A stretch of DNA of 7,007 nt from Thermotogae bacterium. Lineage in GTDB: Bacteria > Thermotogota > Thermotogae > Petrotogales > Kosmotogaceae. The position numbers and the translations under genes were made by a program. The notes beneath the pieces are model-generated. The model was not told where the DNA came from. It saw nothing but the letters and a program-made list of their open reading frames with translations, and searched no databases. The DNA lies in the NCBI GenBank assembly GCA_003643975.1, contig QNAR01000090.1, positions 1-7,007 on the forward strand. The letters are read 5' to 3'. Below are positions 1 to 6,588 of the stretch, piece by piece (the stretch's first letter is position 1; every line of letters starts with the position of its first letter).

Positions 1-695
1 ATAACATTTCTATCTACTACTGAGTAAATTCTCTCCATGCCTGGTGCCTTTATTATGTTTTCCGCGAAAACTTTTCGTATGATTTCACGAGTAGGCTCCA
101 CATTCAACTGGTCTATACGTGGATATACATTTTCAGCTATGAGCACGGGTTTTCCAGCTTCTGTCAATATTTCTGTTATTGTTTCTGTGGCTGTGATGTT
201 CCCGGCAAAGATCACGGGCACGTTTAAAGGGAGGGTAGCCAGGAGCTTTGCATTGTGTATCACAGTTTCCCGCTCTCCGTAATCCACGCCGCCAGCAAGG
301 AGGATTATTCGCGGGTCTACCTCTACAATATGTTCTAGATCTTTGCTGTTTAACTTTCCAGCTGAGACATACTTTATCACCGCACCTGCCCCTAAAGCCG
401 CCTCACGAGCGGCTTTAACAGTCATGTCATAGACAAGCCCATGGACTGTCATTTTCAGTCCCCCAGCAGCGCTGCTTGTGGCAAGAAAGATGTTCCAATC
501 AAGTGTATCGACATTCAAGCGCTTTTTAAGGGTGGAAATTGCCCTTTCGATTCCAAGCGTCACATCACCGGCATCTACAGTAGTATAATGCTCTCCCTGG
601 GAAAGAAATCTCAATTTTCCTGAGCCATCTGATGCAAAGGCCGAAAGCACAGTTGTGGTACTGCCAATTTCAGCAATAAGTGCATCAACTTTCAT
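1..695 (-). CDS. GlmL/MutL-family ASKHA protein, N-terminal part (runs off window)
   Basis: The first 231 codons are present and open, and the gene continues beyond position 1. The family (GlmL/MutL, usually about 450-470 residues) is found beside B12-dependent mutases such as glutamate mutase or ornithine aminomutase, and is thought to act as an ATPase-type accessory or reactivating factor. Seen here: a phosphate-1-like loop AEIGSTTT at residues 8-15, TTVDAGDVTLG at 38-48, and the family signature from ATSSAAGGLKMTVHG (72-86) through KAAREAALGAGAVIK (94-108), then LLAGGVDYGE (132-141) and FAGNITATET (163-172). The EIGSTTT form, with Glu where many ASKHA proteins have Asp, reminds me of the ornithine-aminomutase-associated branch; that is memory, not a search. 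The ATG lies 5 nt after the preceding stop, with AGGT about 8 nt upstream, inside the previous gene's last codons. Its GC (about 46% by hand count) is higher than that of murI. The substrate system cannot be named from this window. Confidence 0.85.
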   Translation of the reverse strand, partial: MKVDALIAEIGSTTTVLSAFASDGSGKLRFLSQGEHYTTVDAGDVTLGIERAISTLKKRLNVDTLDWNIFLATSSAAGGLKMTVHGLVYDMTVKAAREAALGAGAVIKYVSAGKLNSKDLEHIVEVDPRIILLAGGVDYGERETVIHNAKLLATLPLNVPVIFAGNITATETITEILTEAGKPVLIAENVYPRIDQLNVEPTREIIRKVFAENIIKAPGMERIYSVVDRNV

Positions 696-700
696 TTTCT

Positions 701-1162
701 TTACCTGCTTTCAAGAAGTTCTCGTACAATGCGGTTGACAATTTTGCCATCGGCTTTTCCCTTAACCCGTGGCATAAGTTCTTTCATGACTTTGCCTAAA
801 TCGGATGGCTTGGCGGCACCCATGCTGTCGATGATTTCTATCGCCAATTCTCTTATTTCGTTTTCGGATAACATCTTAGGCATAAATTCTTTTAAAATGT
901 TCAATTCAGCTTCTTCAGAGGCGGCCAGTTCATTTCTACCAGCATTCTTGTACGCTGCAATAGATTCTTCGCGTTTTTTGGCTTCCTTCAAAACAATATT
1001 TTGCACGAGCTCATCTGTAATACCCTTGTTTCTGGCCTCCGCTGAAGAGGCAAGATAGTTTTTAACAGAAGCCACAATTGCACGAAGCGTATTAAGCTTC
1101 ACATGGTTCTTTTCCTTCATTGCTTTTTTTATCTCTGATTGAATATTGTCGTAGAGGTTCAT
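701..1162 (-). CDS. GatB/YqeY domain-containing protein
   Basis: This 153-residue protein matches the usual length and layout of the stand-alone YqeY family, which resembles the C-terminal tRNA-binding tail domain of the GatB amidotransferase subunit. Recognisable stretches are an N-terminal helix with KKAMKEKN (residues 12-19) and LNTLRAIVASVKN (23-35), the central KEAKKREESIAAY region, EEAELNILKEFMPKMLSE, and a C-terminal SDLGKVMKELMPRVKGKADG followed by a final helix. The family probably binds tRNA, but its cellular role is not firmly established. The start is well supported: AAGGAGGAA ends 4 nt before the ATG, and the lysS stop lies only 1 nt upstream, so translation is probably coupled to lysS. 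It ends with TAA, 5 nt before the glmL-like start. Nothing is missing or unusual in length. Confidence 0.93.
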   Translation of the reverse strand: MNLYDNIQSEIKKAMKEKNHVKLNTLRAIVASVKNYLASSAEARNKGITDELVQNIVLKEAKKREESIAAYKNAGRNELAASEEAELNILKEFMPKMLSENEIRELAIEIIDSMGAAKPSDLGKVMKELMPRVKGKADGKIVNRIVRELLESR

Positions 1163-1163
1163 A

Positions 1164-2681
1164 TCATTCCTCCTTTTTCTCAGAAGCCTGTTCGGTTGCG
1201 AGTTCCTCTTCTGTAAAACTCACAGGCCTTACAAGTGGGAAGGGAATTATATCTCTTATATTTGGTGAATCAGTTATGAACATCAGGATTCTATCTATCC
1301 CTATGCCCAGTCCGCCCGTTGGGGGCATTCCATATTCGAGCGCTCTTACAAAGTCCATATCCATCATATGTGCTTCTGCATCACCAGCATCTCTCAAACC
1401 AGCTTGATGAAGGAACCTCTTATATTGCTCAACAGGGTCATTCAACTCACTAAAGGCATTGGCACACTCCATACCATTAATCACCAACTCAAAGCGTTCA
1501 GTTACGCGAGGATCATTTCGGTGTTTCTTTGCGAGAGGGGAAATAATTACTGGATGTTCTAATACAAAAGTGGGAGCTACGAGTTCATCTTCCACGAGAT
1601 CCCATAGCTTTTCAATAAGATGACCTCGCTCCTTGATCTCTGGTATATTGTCATGGCTCTCCAAAACCTGAAGAAGTGCTTCGTCGCTGTCTTCGAGAAT
1701 ATCGACACCAAGGCGTTCTTTGATAAAATCCCTCATTTTCACCTTTCGCCAGGGTCTGGAGAAGTCAATTTCTTTTCCTTGATATTCAATAACTGTCCCA
1801 CCGGTTAGTTTTTCCACGACAGAACTTATAAGGGCTTCTGTTAATTCCATCATATCCTCATAATCTGCGTAGGCTTGATAAACTTCCATCATGGTGAATT
1901 CCGGATGATGCTTGTAGGAGATACCCTCGTTTCTAAAATTTTTCCCAATTTCGTAGATTCTTTCGAAACCACCTACAAGATACCTTTTTAGATAAAGTTC
2001 TTCCGCAATTCGCATGTACATGTCCACATCAAAAACATTTATGTGGGTAATAAAAGGTCTTGCTGAAGCACCACCTGTGACAGAATGTAATATCGGTGTT
2101 TCTACCTCCATAAATCCCCTCTGATTTAGGAATTCTCTTGTCAATCTTAGAAGCTCAAATCTCTTTTTGAATCTTTCGAGAGCTTCATCATTGGACAGCA
2201 TTTCAACATAACGCTGTCTGTAAATTATTTCCTTATCCTTTAGTCCATGCCATTTTTCAGGTAGCATTCTGATGGCTTTTGAGAGAATTTCGAATTTTTG
2301 TACGTAAATCGACATCTCCCCTGTATGCGTCCTAAAAGGGAAGCCTTCTATTCCCACAAAATCTCCAAGGCTTATGTGCTTTTTGAAGAGTTTAAAATTC
2401 TCGTCTCCCACGGAATCTTTTCGGATATAAGCTTGTATTCTTCCCGAATCGTCTTTTAGAACAAAGAACGCCGATTTCCCGTGATGTCTCAATGCCACTA
2501 CCCTTCCAGCTGTGGAAAGAATAGCATCTTCCTTGGTTTCCGATGCCTCAAGATAGTCGTATTCTTCTTTTATCTTTGCAGATGAATGGGTTTTGCTAAA
2601 TCTGTACGGATAAGGTTCGATACCAAGCTCTCTTAATTCAGCAATGTTCTGCATTTTTTGTTGTCTAATCTCTTCATTCAT
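1164..2681 (-). CDS. lysS: Lysyl-tRNA synthetase, class II
   Basis: LysS charges tRNA-Lys with lysine using ATP. The 505 residues fit the class II bacterial enzyme. The N-terminal OB-fold anticodon-binding domain spans about residues 54-135 (STAGRVVALRHHGKSAFFVL, then the IQAYIRKD strand). The catalytic domain shows motif 1 around 187-210 (QRGFMEVETPILHSVTGGA), motif 2 at about 249-268 (FRNEGISYKHHPEFTMMEVY), the substrate-binding block NGMECANAFSELNDP (402-416), and motif 3 at 457-481 (GLGIGIDRILMF through NIRDIIPF). All expected catalytic landmarks look intact. The ATG is preceded by GGAGG with 9 nt spacing, and the greA stop is 15 nt upstream, which leaves no room for a T-box or lysine riboswitch. 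The last 15 residues (from EEELATEQ) form an acidic tail that also carries the next gene's ribosome site. Confidence 0.98.
   Translation of the reverse strand: MNEEIRQQKMQNIAELRELGIEPYPYRFSKTHSSAKIKEEYDYLEASETKEDAILSTAGRVVALRHHGKSAFFVLKDDSGRIQAYIRKDSVGDENFKLFKKHISLGDFVGIEGFPFRTHTGEMSIYVQKFEILSKAIRMLPEKWHGLKDKEIIYRQRYVEMLSNDEALERFKKRFELLRLTREFLNQRGFMEVETPILHSVTGGASARPFITHINVFDVDMYMRIAEELYLKRYLVGGFERIYEIGKNFRNEGISYKHHPEFTMMEVYQAYADYEDMMELTEALISSVVEKLTGGTVIEYQGKEIDFSRPWRKVKMRDFIKERLGVDILEDSDEALLQVLESHDNIPEIKERGHLIEKLWDLVEDELVAPTFVLEHPVIISPLAKKHRNDPRVTERFELVINGMECANAFSELNDPVEQYKRFLHQAGLRDAGDAEAHMMDMDFVRALEYGMPPTGGLGIGIDRILMFITDSPNIRDIIPFPLVRPVSFTEEELATEQASEKKEE
1167..1175 (-). promoter_or_regulatory. 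Ribosome binding site of the yqeY-like gene, inside the lysS C-terminus
   Basis: AAGGAGGAA sits over the final Lys-Glu-Glu codons of lysS and 4 nt before the yqeY-like ATG. It is close to a full anti-Shine-Dalgarno match and fixes that start. It also means the charged KKEE tail of LysS is written by a ribosome site. Confidence 0.85.
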
Positions 2682-2696
2682 TGCTCTTAGCCTCCA

Positions 2697-3173
2697 TTAT
2701 TTGGTTATAGCGAGGATTTTGTATTTAATATTTCCTGAAGGTGCTCTTACCAAGAGCTCCTCGTCGACGTGCCTATCTAGTAGGGCTTTGCCGATTGGCG
2801 AATCTACACTTATCTTATTTTCAAATATATTCGCTTCATGTGTGTTAACAACTCTAACTTCCATGGTTTCCTTGCTTTCAAGATTCTCAAGAAGCACTTT
2901 GCTGCCTATTCGTACAATCGAATTATCGCCATTGTCCTCGATTATTTCAGCATTGTTAAGAATTTCTTCGAGCTGTTTGATCCTGCTGTCAATTTTACCT
3001 TGTTCGTTCTTTGCCTCGTCATATTCGCTATTTTCGCTAAGGTCGCCCAGTTCTCTGGCTTCTTTTATTCTTTCGGCGATTTCATACATGAGTTTCTTGC
3101 GAAGTGTATCCAACTCCTTTTTTAAGCTTTCATAGCCCTCTTTTGTGAGATAGATTACCTCTCTTTTTGTCAT
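2697..3173 (-). CDS. greA: Transcript cleavage/elongation factor GreA
   Basis: GreA inserts a coiled coil into the secondary channel of RNA polymerase and stimulates cleavage of backtracked RNA. The 158-residue length is typical. The N-terminal antiparallel coiled coil (about residues 10-75) carries the tip motif AREAR-like ARELGDLSENSEYDEAKNEQ at 39-58, with the acidic tip residues Asp44 and Glu47 that help hold the catalytic magnesium. The C-terminal FKBP-like domain follows (about 83-158), with SPIGKALLDRHVDEELLVRA and a closing KYKILAI strand. The ATG directly follows the TAG stop of nrdR with no base between. Its ribosome site, GGGAGGG, lies inside the last codons of nrdR, so coupling to nrdR is likely. 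The stop is followed at once by the GGAGG used by lysS. Confidence 0.97.
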   Translation of the reverse strand: MTKREVIYLTKEGYESLKKELDTLRKKLMYEIAERIKEARELGDLSENSEYDEAKNEQGKIDSRIKQLEEILNNAEIIEDNGDNSIVRIGSKVLLENLESKETMEVRVVNTHEANIFENKISVDSPIGKALLDRHVDEELLVRAPSGNIKYKILAITK

Positions 3174-3656
3174 CTATATCCCTCCCAGATGGTTCTTTGT
3201 TTTTAGCTCATCTTTCAATTCACTAATTATATCCATAAAATGGTCAAGGTCTCTGAATTCTTTGTAAACAGAGGCGAATCTAACGTAAGCTATTCTATCT
3301 TTCTTTTTAAGCCTGTTCATTACCAGTTCTCCAATTTTTAATGTAGAAACTTCTGATTTGCCAAGTTTCCGAACCTCATGCTCAATTTCAGTGAGCATTT
3401 CTTCCATTTCTTCGAGTGTGATAGGCCTTTTTTCGCAAGCTTTTATGATGCCAGACAAAATCTTCTGACGATCGAAACGCTGCCGACGTCCATCTTTCTT
3501 TACCACGAATATCGGCCTTTGTTCGAATCTCTCATAAGTGGTGAAACGTCCACCGCAGTCTTCACACTCTCTTCGCCTGCGGACAACCGCACCGCCATCT
3601 GTGGTTCTGGTATCGATTACCCTTGTTATAATGCTTCCACAAAAGGGACATTTCAT
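3174..3656 (-). CDS. nrdR: Transcriptional repressor NrdR
   Basis: NrdR senses ATP/dATP and represses ribonucleotide reductase genes by binding paired NrdR boxes. The 160-residue protein has the N-terminal zinc ribbon with Cys3, Cys6, Cys31 and Cys34 (MKCPFCGS and ECEDCGGRFTTYER), a basic patch VVRRRREC between the cysteine pairs, and an ATP-cone from about residue 49 to 139 (VVKKDGRRQRFDRQKILSGI through RIAYVRFASVYKEF). It is slightly longer than the common 150 or so, owing to a short lysine-rich C-terminal tail ending in LGGI. The start overlaps the whiA stop by four bases (ATGA), and GGAGGGG in the end of whiA serves as ribosome site. No ribonucleotide reductase gene and no NrdR box were found in the window, so its targets must lie elsewhere. 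Confidence 0.97.
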   Translation of the reverse strand: MKCPFCGSIITRVIDTRTTDGGAVVRRRRECEDCGGRFTTYERFEQRPIFVVKKDGRRQRFDRQKILSGIIKACEKRPITLEEMEEMLTEIEHEVRKLGKSEVSTLKIGELVMNRLKKKDRIAYVRFASVYKEFRDLDHFMDIISELKDELKTKNHLGGI

Positions 3657-4582
3657 TTTTCCCCCTCCAATTTCTCAGCAATTTTTTGTAGCTTTTTCAA
3701 CCTGTTGAACACCGCGGATTTACTCATGGGGGGATCCATGAGTTCTCCGAGTTCTCTCAGGTTCAGTTCTTCGTATTCGAGCCTGAGCTTTGCGAGCTTT
3801 TCAAGATCGGCTGGCAAACTATCTAACCCAAGCTTTCTTTCAATGATCCTGATGGCTCTTACGTGCCTTGCCATTGCCTGGCCCGACTTGTTGGCATTCG
3901 CAGTGATGAAATTCAGTGTTCGGCTAACATTTCCTCTAATTTGCCTTACCTCAACGGCCTTTAACAATACGGAAACAGCGCGGGAGGCTTCAACGAGTGA
4001 AAGCAACTCCACGATGTCTCTAGAGGATTTAATATATACTTTGTATTTGTTTCCCACTTCGATATATCCCGCTTTGATATTTAAAAAATTCGCCAAATGA
4101 TTGGTCAAGTTGAGGATAAAATTCTTTGTGGTATCAAGAGAAATCTCCAGATGATATCCTCTTGATGGATCTACAACAGATCCTCCTGCTAAATATAATC
4201 CCCTCATAAAAGCACCAAAATAGGCGGGGTCTTTTTTTACGAAATCTGGTAAATCGTCGCTTAAAATGGAAATTCCAAATTTCTCGAGAAACCCATAAAT
4301 TTTGTTGAAAGAATACAAAATTTCTCCGCCACGGCGGTGCTTAAGCCGGGTTTCCTCAGTGATACTCGTTTCAACGGAGGTGATCCCGAGTTTTTTGGAT
4401 AATGTGTATAACCTTTTAAGGCTCGTAATCGAGTTCAAAGAAATAACTAGATATTTTTTTGCATTGCTAATTCTAAGAGAGCCCCGGGATTTTACATAAC
4501 CTAAAAACTCTGCCCTTGTTTCCATATCGTTATCTATGGCCAGATGGCAGAGTTCATCTTTTATCTTATCAGCAAAACTCAT
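3653..4582 (-). CDS. whiA: DNA-binding protein WhiA
   Basis: WhiA is a DNA-binding protein built from a LAGLIDADG homing-endonuclease-like fold, without nuclease activity, joined to a C-terminal helix-turn-helix. It controls sporulation and division genes in actinobacteria and affects division and metabolism in Bacillus. The 309 residues show the family hallmark FMRGLYLAGGSVVDPSRGYHLE at about 125-146, preceded by HRRGGEILY (82-90), and the C-terminal block TANANKSGQA (227-236), RIIERKLGLDSLP (245-257) and an HTH from about 270 to 298 (LRELGELMDPPMSKSAVFNR). The ATG is 12 nt after the rapZ stop, with GGGGGA upstream as a moderate ribosome site. In Bacillus-type clusters yvcK usually stands between rapZ and whiA; here it does not. 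The end overlaps nrdR by four bases. Its regulon cannot be inferred from this window. Confidence 0.96.
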   Translation of the reverse strand: MSFADKIKDELCHLAIDNDMETRAEFLGYVKSRGSLRISNAKKYLVISLNSITSLKRLYTLSKKLGITSVETSITEETRLKHRRGGEILYSFNKIYGFLEKFGISILSDDLPDFVKKDPAYFGAFMRGLYLAGGSVVDPSRGYHLEISLDTTKNFILNLTNHLANFLNIKAGYIEVGNKYKVYIKSSRDIVELLSLVEASRAVSVLLKAVEVRQIRGNVSRTLNFITANANKSGQAMARHVRAIRIIERKLGLDSLPADLEKLAKLRLEYEELNLRELGELMDPPMSKSAVFNRLKKLQKIAEKLEGEK

Positions 4583-4594
4583 AAAAATCCCCCA

Positions 4595-5473
4595 TCAATC
4601 TTCATGTAGCTCTCTGTGATGCAAGGAAACATTTCTACTTTCATTTTGCATTGCATTGTACAAACGCTCGGCTATGTATACAGATCTGTGCCTTCCACCA
4701 GTGCAACCAACAGCGATTTTGATCTGGTTTCTACCGCTAAAACTGAATTCTTCGATAGTAATATCACAAACCTTTTTTATAGCAGAGAAGTATTCGCCAA
4801 TCCTCTTGAACTCTTCGAGAAATTTTTTGATTCCCTTGTCCTTTCCCGTTAATTCAGACAGTTCTGCAATATAATACGGGTTTGGCAAAAAACGCACGTC
4901 AAAAACGAGATTGGCATCTTGAGGTACCCCGTTTACATAGCTAAAACTTTCGATAATAACACGTATGGGGGGTATTTCATGCAATTCCTTTTTTATCGCA
5001 TTGAGCAGGCGCAGATGCATTTCTTTTACATCCATATTTGAAGTGTTGATTACTTCATCAGCAATATCCATGAGCGGTCTCATCATTTCGCGTTCTTTAC
5101 GGATGGCTTCAGATAAAGAGTACTTCTTCATTAAAGGGTGTGCCCGCCTTGTTTTTCCATATCTGAATTTAATGATTTCATCATCGGCATCAAGGAAAAT
5201 GGTCTTGATCGCTACATCGTTCAAATTAGCCTTGGCTTTTTGAATTTCCATTATGAAGGCTTCTGCGCTCTTGGAGCTTGTTATAGCCCTTATGTCCACT
5301 ACTATTGCAAGATTATCCATTTCCTTGCGCTTTAATATCTCATAGAAGTCCCGAAAAACGGTGAGTGGAACGTTGTCAACGCTGAAAAAACCGAAATCTT
5401 CGAGAAATTTAAGCGCTGAGGTTTTGCCAGCACCCGACATACCTGTTAGTATTATTAGATTGCGTTCAGCCAT
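4595..5473 (-). CDS. rapZ: RNase adapter / nucleotide-binding protein RapZ (YvcJ family)
   Basis: The family hydrolyses or binds nucleotides. In E. coli RapZ binds the small RNA GlmZ and so controls GlmS and UDP-GlcNAc precursor supply; in Bacillus the relative YvcJ is linked to competence. The 292 residues include Walker A GMSGAGKT at 11-18 followed by the family-typical FLEDFGFFSVDNVP (24-36), a Walker B-like AIVVDIRA at 56-63, RRAHPL (109-114), and a C-terminal domain with ESFSYVNGVPQDANLVFDVR (175-194), FLPNPYY (195-201) and GCTGGRHRSVYIAERL (256-271), ending with HHREL. All expected blocks are present. The ATG follows the murI stop by 9 nt, with GAGGTG as ribosome site. Standing directly after murI and before whiA fits a role around cell-wall precursor supply, but the sRNA-adapter function known from E. 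coli should not be assumed here. Confidence 0.96.
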   Translation of the reverse strand: MAERNLIILTGMSGAGKTSALKFLEDFGFFSVDNVPLTVFRDFYEILKRKEMDNLAIVVDIRAITSSKSAEAFIMEIQKAKANLNDVAIKTIFLDADDEIIKFRYGKTRRAHPLMKKYSLSEAIRKEREMMRPLMDIADEVINTSNMDVKEMHLRLLNAIKKELHEIPPIRVIIESFSYVNGVPQDANLVFDVRFLPNPYYIAELSELTGKDKGIKKFLEEFKRIGEYFSAIKKVCDITIEEFSFSGRNQIKIAVGCTGGRHRSVYIAERLYNAMQNESRNVSLHHRELHED

Positions 5474-5482
5474 ACAAACACC

Positions 5483-6313
5483 TCATAAATGTATAAATTC
5501 CCCCAGTTTTTCGAGTTCGACGTGGCTAACCACAAGCTCATCACTGGATTCTAAAAGAAGCGATGCCTTTCTTTTAAAATCCTCTGCGCTACCAGTTACA
5601 TAAAAAGTAACACTGGATTTTTTTGTGGTCTCAATTTTTCCAATCCATTCAATTACCTTCTCAGAAACATGATCTGCGGGGTCAATTATTTGTGTACCAT
5701 TGCCTAGATATTTTTCTATAACCGTTTTTAAATACGAATAATGTGTACAGCCTAATATGAGATAATTTGGCGAAATTCTTCTAATCTCTTCAAGATAATA
5801 TGTAACAATCCATTCAGTTAATTCACCATCACTCAGACCTTCTTCAACCAGGGGGACAAATAATGGACATGCTTTTTGGAAAATCCCGGAAATATTTTCA
5901 TCTATTATGAGCTTTCTCAAATATACTGAGCGCTTTATAGTGACTTCGGTTCCTATTATAGCAATAGAGTTCTTATCTGAAACGTTATTTCTCAGATAAT
6001 GGATTGTAGGATCAATAATACTGAAAAATGGGACCCAAAGATTATTTTTTTCTGCTTCTGTTAGCAATGAATCAGTTGTGTTGCAAGCCGTTACGATGGC
6101 ATCGACATTTATATGCCTGAAAAAACTGAGTATTTCTGAAATAAAGCCACGTACCATTTCCTGAGGTTTCGAGCCATAGGGTAACCGTGCTGTATCAGCG
6201 AAATAAAAAAAATCAATCCCAAAAGGGATTTTCATGAGAAGCTGCTTCAGTACTGTGAGACCACCAATACCTGAATCATAAACGCCTATTCTAATCCTTT
6301 GCAATCCTTCCAC
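5483..6313 (-). CDS. murI: Glutamate racemase
   Basis: MurI converts L-glutamate to D-glutamate for peptidoglycan by a two-cysteine, cofactor-free mechanism. The 276 residues include DSGIGGLTV (13-21), ADTARLPYGSK (39-49), the first catalytic cysteine Cys77 in VTACNTT, the GTEVTIKRS block (121-129), CPLFVPLVEEG (149-159), and the second cysteine Cys189 in LGCTHYS. The residues after Cys77 read NTTDS where most family members have NTASA or similar, and Ser193 replaces the usual Pro after GCTHY. Aspartate racemase is less likely given the DSGIGG, LPYGS and VPLVEEG blocks. The start is unsure: the chosen GTG has AAAGGA only 1 nt upstream, whereas a TTG at 6304 has that AAAGGA 10 nt upstream and would give 273 residues. 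Either start overlaps the end of the ZapA-like gene. GC is about 36% by hand count, the lowest gene checked here. Confidence 0.93.
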   Translation of the reverse strand: MEGLQRIRIGVYDSGIGGLTVLKQLLMKIPFGIDFFYFADTARLPYGSKPQEMVRGFISEILSFFRHINVDAIVTACNTTDSLLTEAEKNNLWVPFFSIIDPTIHYLRNNVSDKNSIAIIGTEVTIKRSVYLRKLIIDENISGIFQKACPLFVPLVEEGLSDGELTEWIVTYYLEEIRRISPNYLILGCTHYSYLKTVIEKYLGNGTQIIDPADHVSEKVIEWIGKIETTKKSSVTFYVTGSAEDFKRKASLLLESSDELVVSHVELEKLGEFIHL

Positions 6314-6575
6314 GTCCTTTATAATGATCCTTTAAAATTGCATCGTACTTTTCTTTTAGTCTTTTCAACTCGCTTTGGGCTTTGATAAAATCTGTTGTCA
6401 TATTCACAAGCATCGCGACAAGAACACTATCCAACCCGACTTTTTCTACCTCTTTTTCAAGGATACCAAACTCCTGAATGATTTCGTTGAAAACCTCATC
6501 AACAATACTTTGAGGTTCATTTGTGATGAATTCATATTCTCTTTCCCCAAGTTTAAGAACCACAGGCCTTTTCAT
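6291..6575 (-). CDS. ZapA-like cell division protein (probable)
   Basis: This small protein of 94 residues has the layout of ZapA, which binds FtsZ and bundles its filaments in the Z-ring. The N-terminus has a beta-hairpin pattern (VVLKLGEREYEFIT, residues 5-18). A helix follows from about 22 to 45 (SIVDEVFNEIIQEFGIL), then a longer C-terminal helix from about 49 to 83 (SVLVAMLVNMTTDFIKAQSE) that becomes charged and coiled-coil-like, and a basic tail (KGRGR). Similarity is by layout and the LVAMLVNMTTDFIKA segment rather than by strict motifs, so the call is moderate. The ATG has AGGAGG at 9 nt spacing, 13 nt after the preceding stop. Its neighbours strengthen the call: a coiled-coil gene just upstream and murI overlapping its end. 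No membrane segment or signal peptide is visible, so a cytoplasmic location is expected. Confidence 0.7.
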   Translation of the reverse strand: MKRPVVLKLGEREYEFITNEPQSIVDEVFNEIIQEFGILEKEVEKVGLDSVLVAMLVNMTTDFIKAQSELKRLKEKYDAILKDHYKGRGRIAKD

Positions 6576-6588
6576 AGAAAATAGCCTC

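Noticed and set aside
37..623. Plus-strand open frames of 81 and 60 codons across the glmL-like gene
   Set aside because: The minus strand carries an uninterrupted, recognisable GlmL/MutL frame over the whole stretch, so these are shadows.
2682..2696. A T-box or lysine riboswitch ahead of lysS
   Set aside because: Only 15 nt lie between greA and lysS and they are filled by the ribosome site.
2644..3135. A 163-codon plus-strand open frame opposite greA
   Set aside because: It mirrors the coiled-coil coding of greA, giving a Ser/Leu-rich product that looks membrane-like only because of the complement of Glu/Lys codons.
3378..4100. A 240-codon open frame on the plus strand across nrdR and whiA
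   Set aside because: It lies opposite two clearly recognised genes, has no family-like motifs and a Ser/Phe-rich composition typical of the antisense of Lys/Glu-rich genes.
4182..4220. An active LAGLIDADG homing endonuclease or intein suggested by the LYLAGGSV motif
   Set aside because: The motif is the known degenerate LAGLIDADG-like core of WhiA, in the expected place with the expected C-terminal helix-turn-helix; there are no intein splice blocks.
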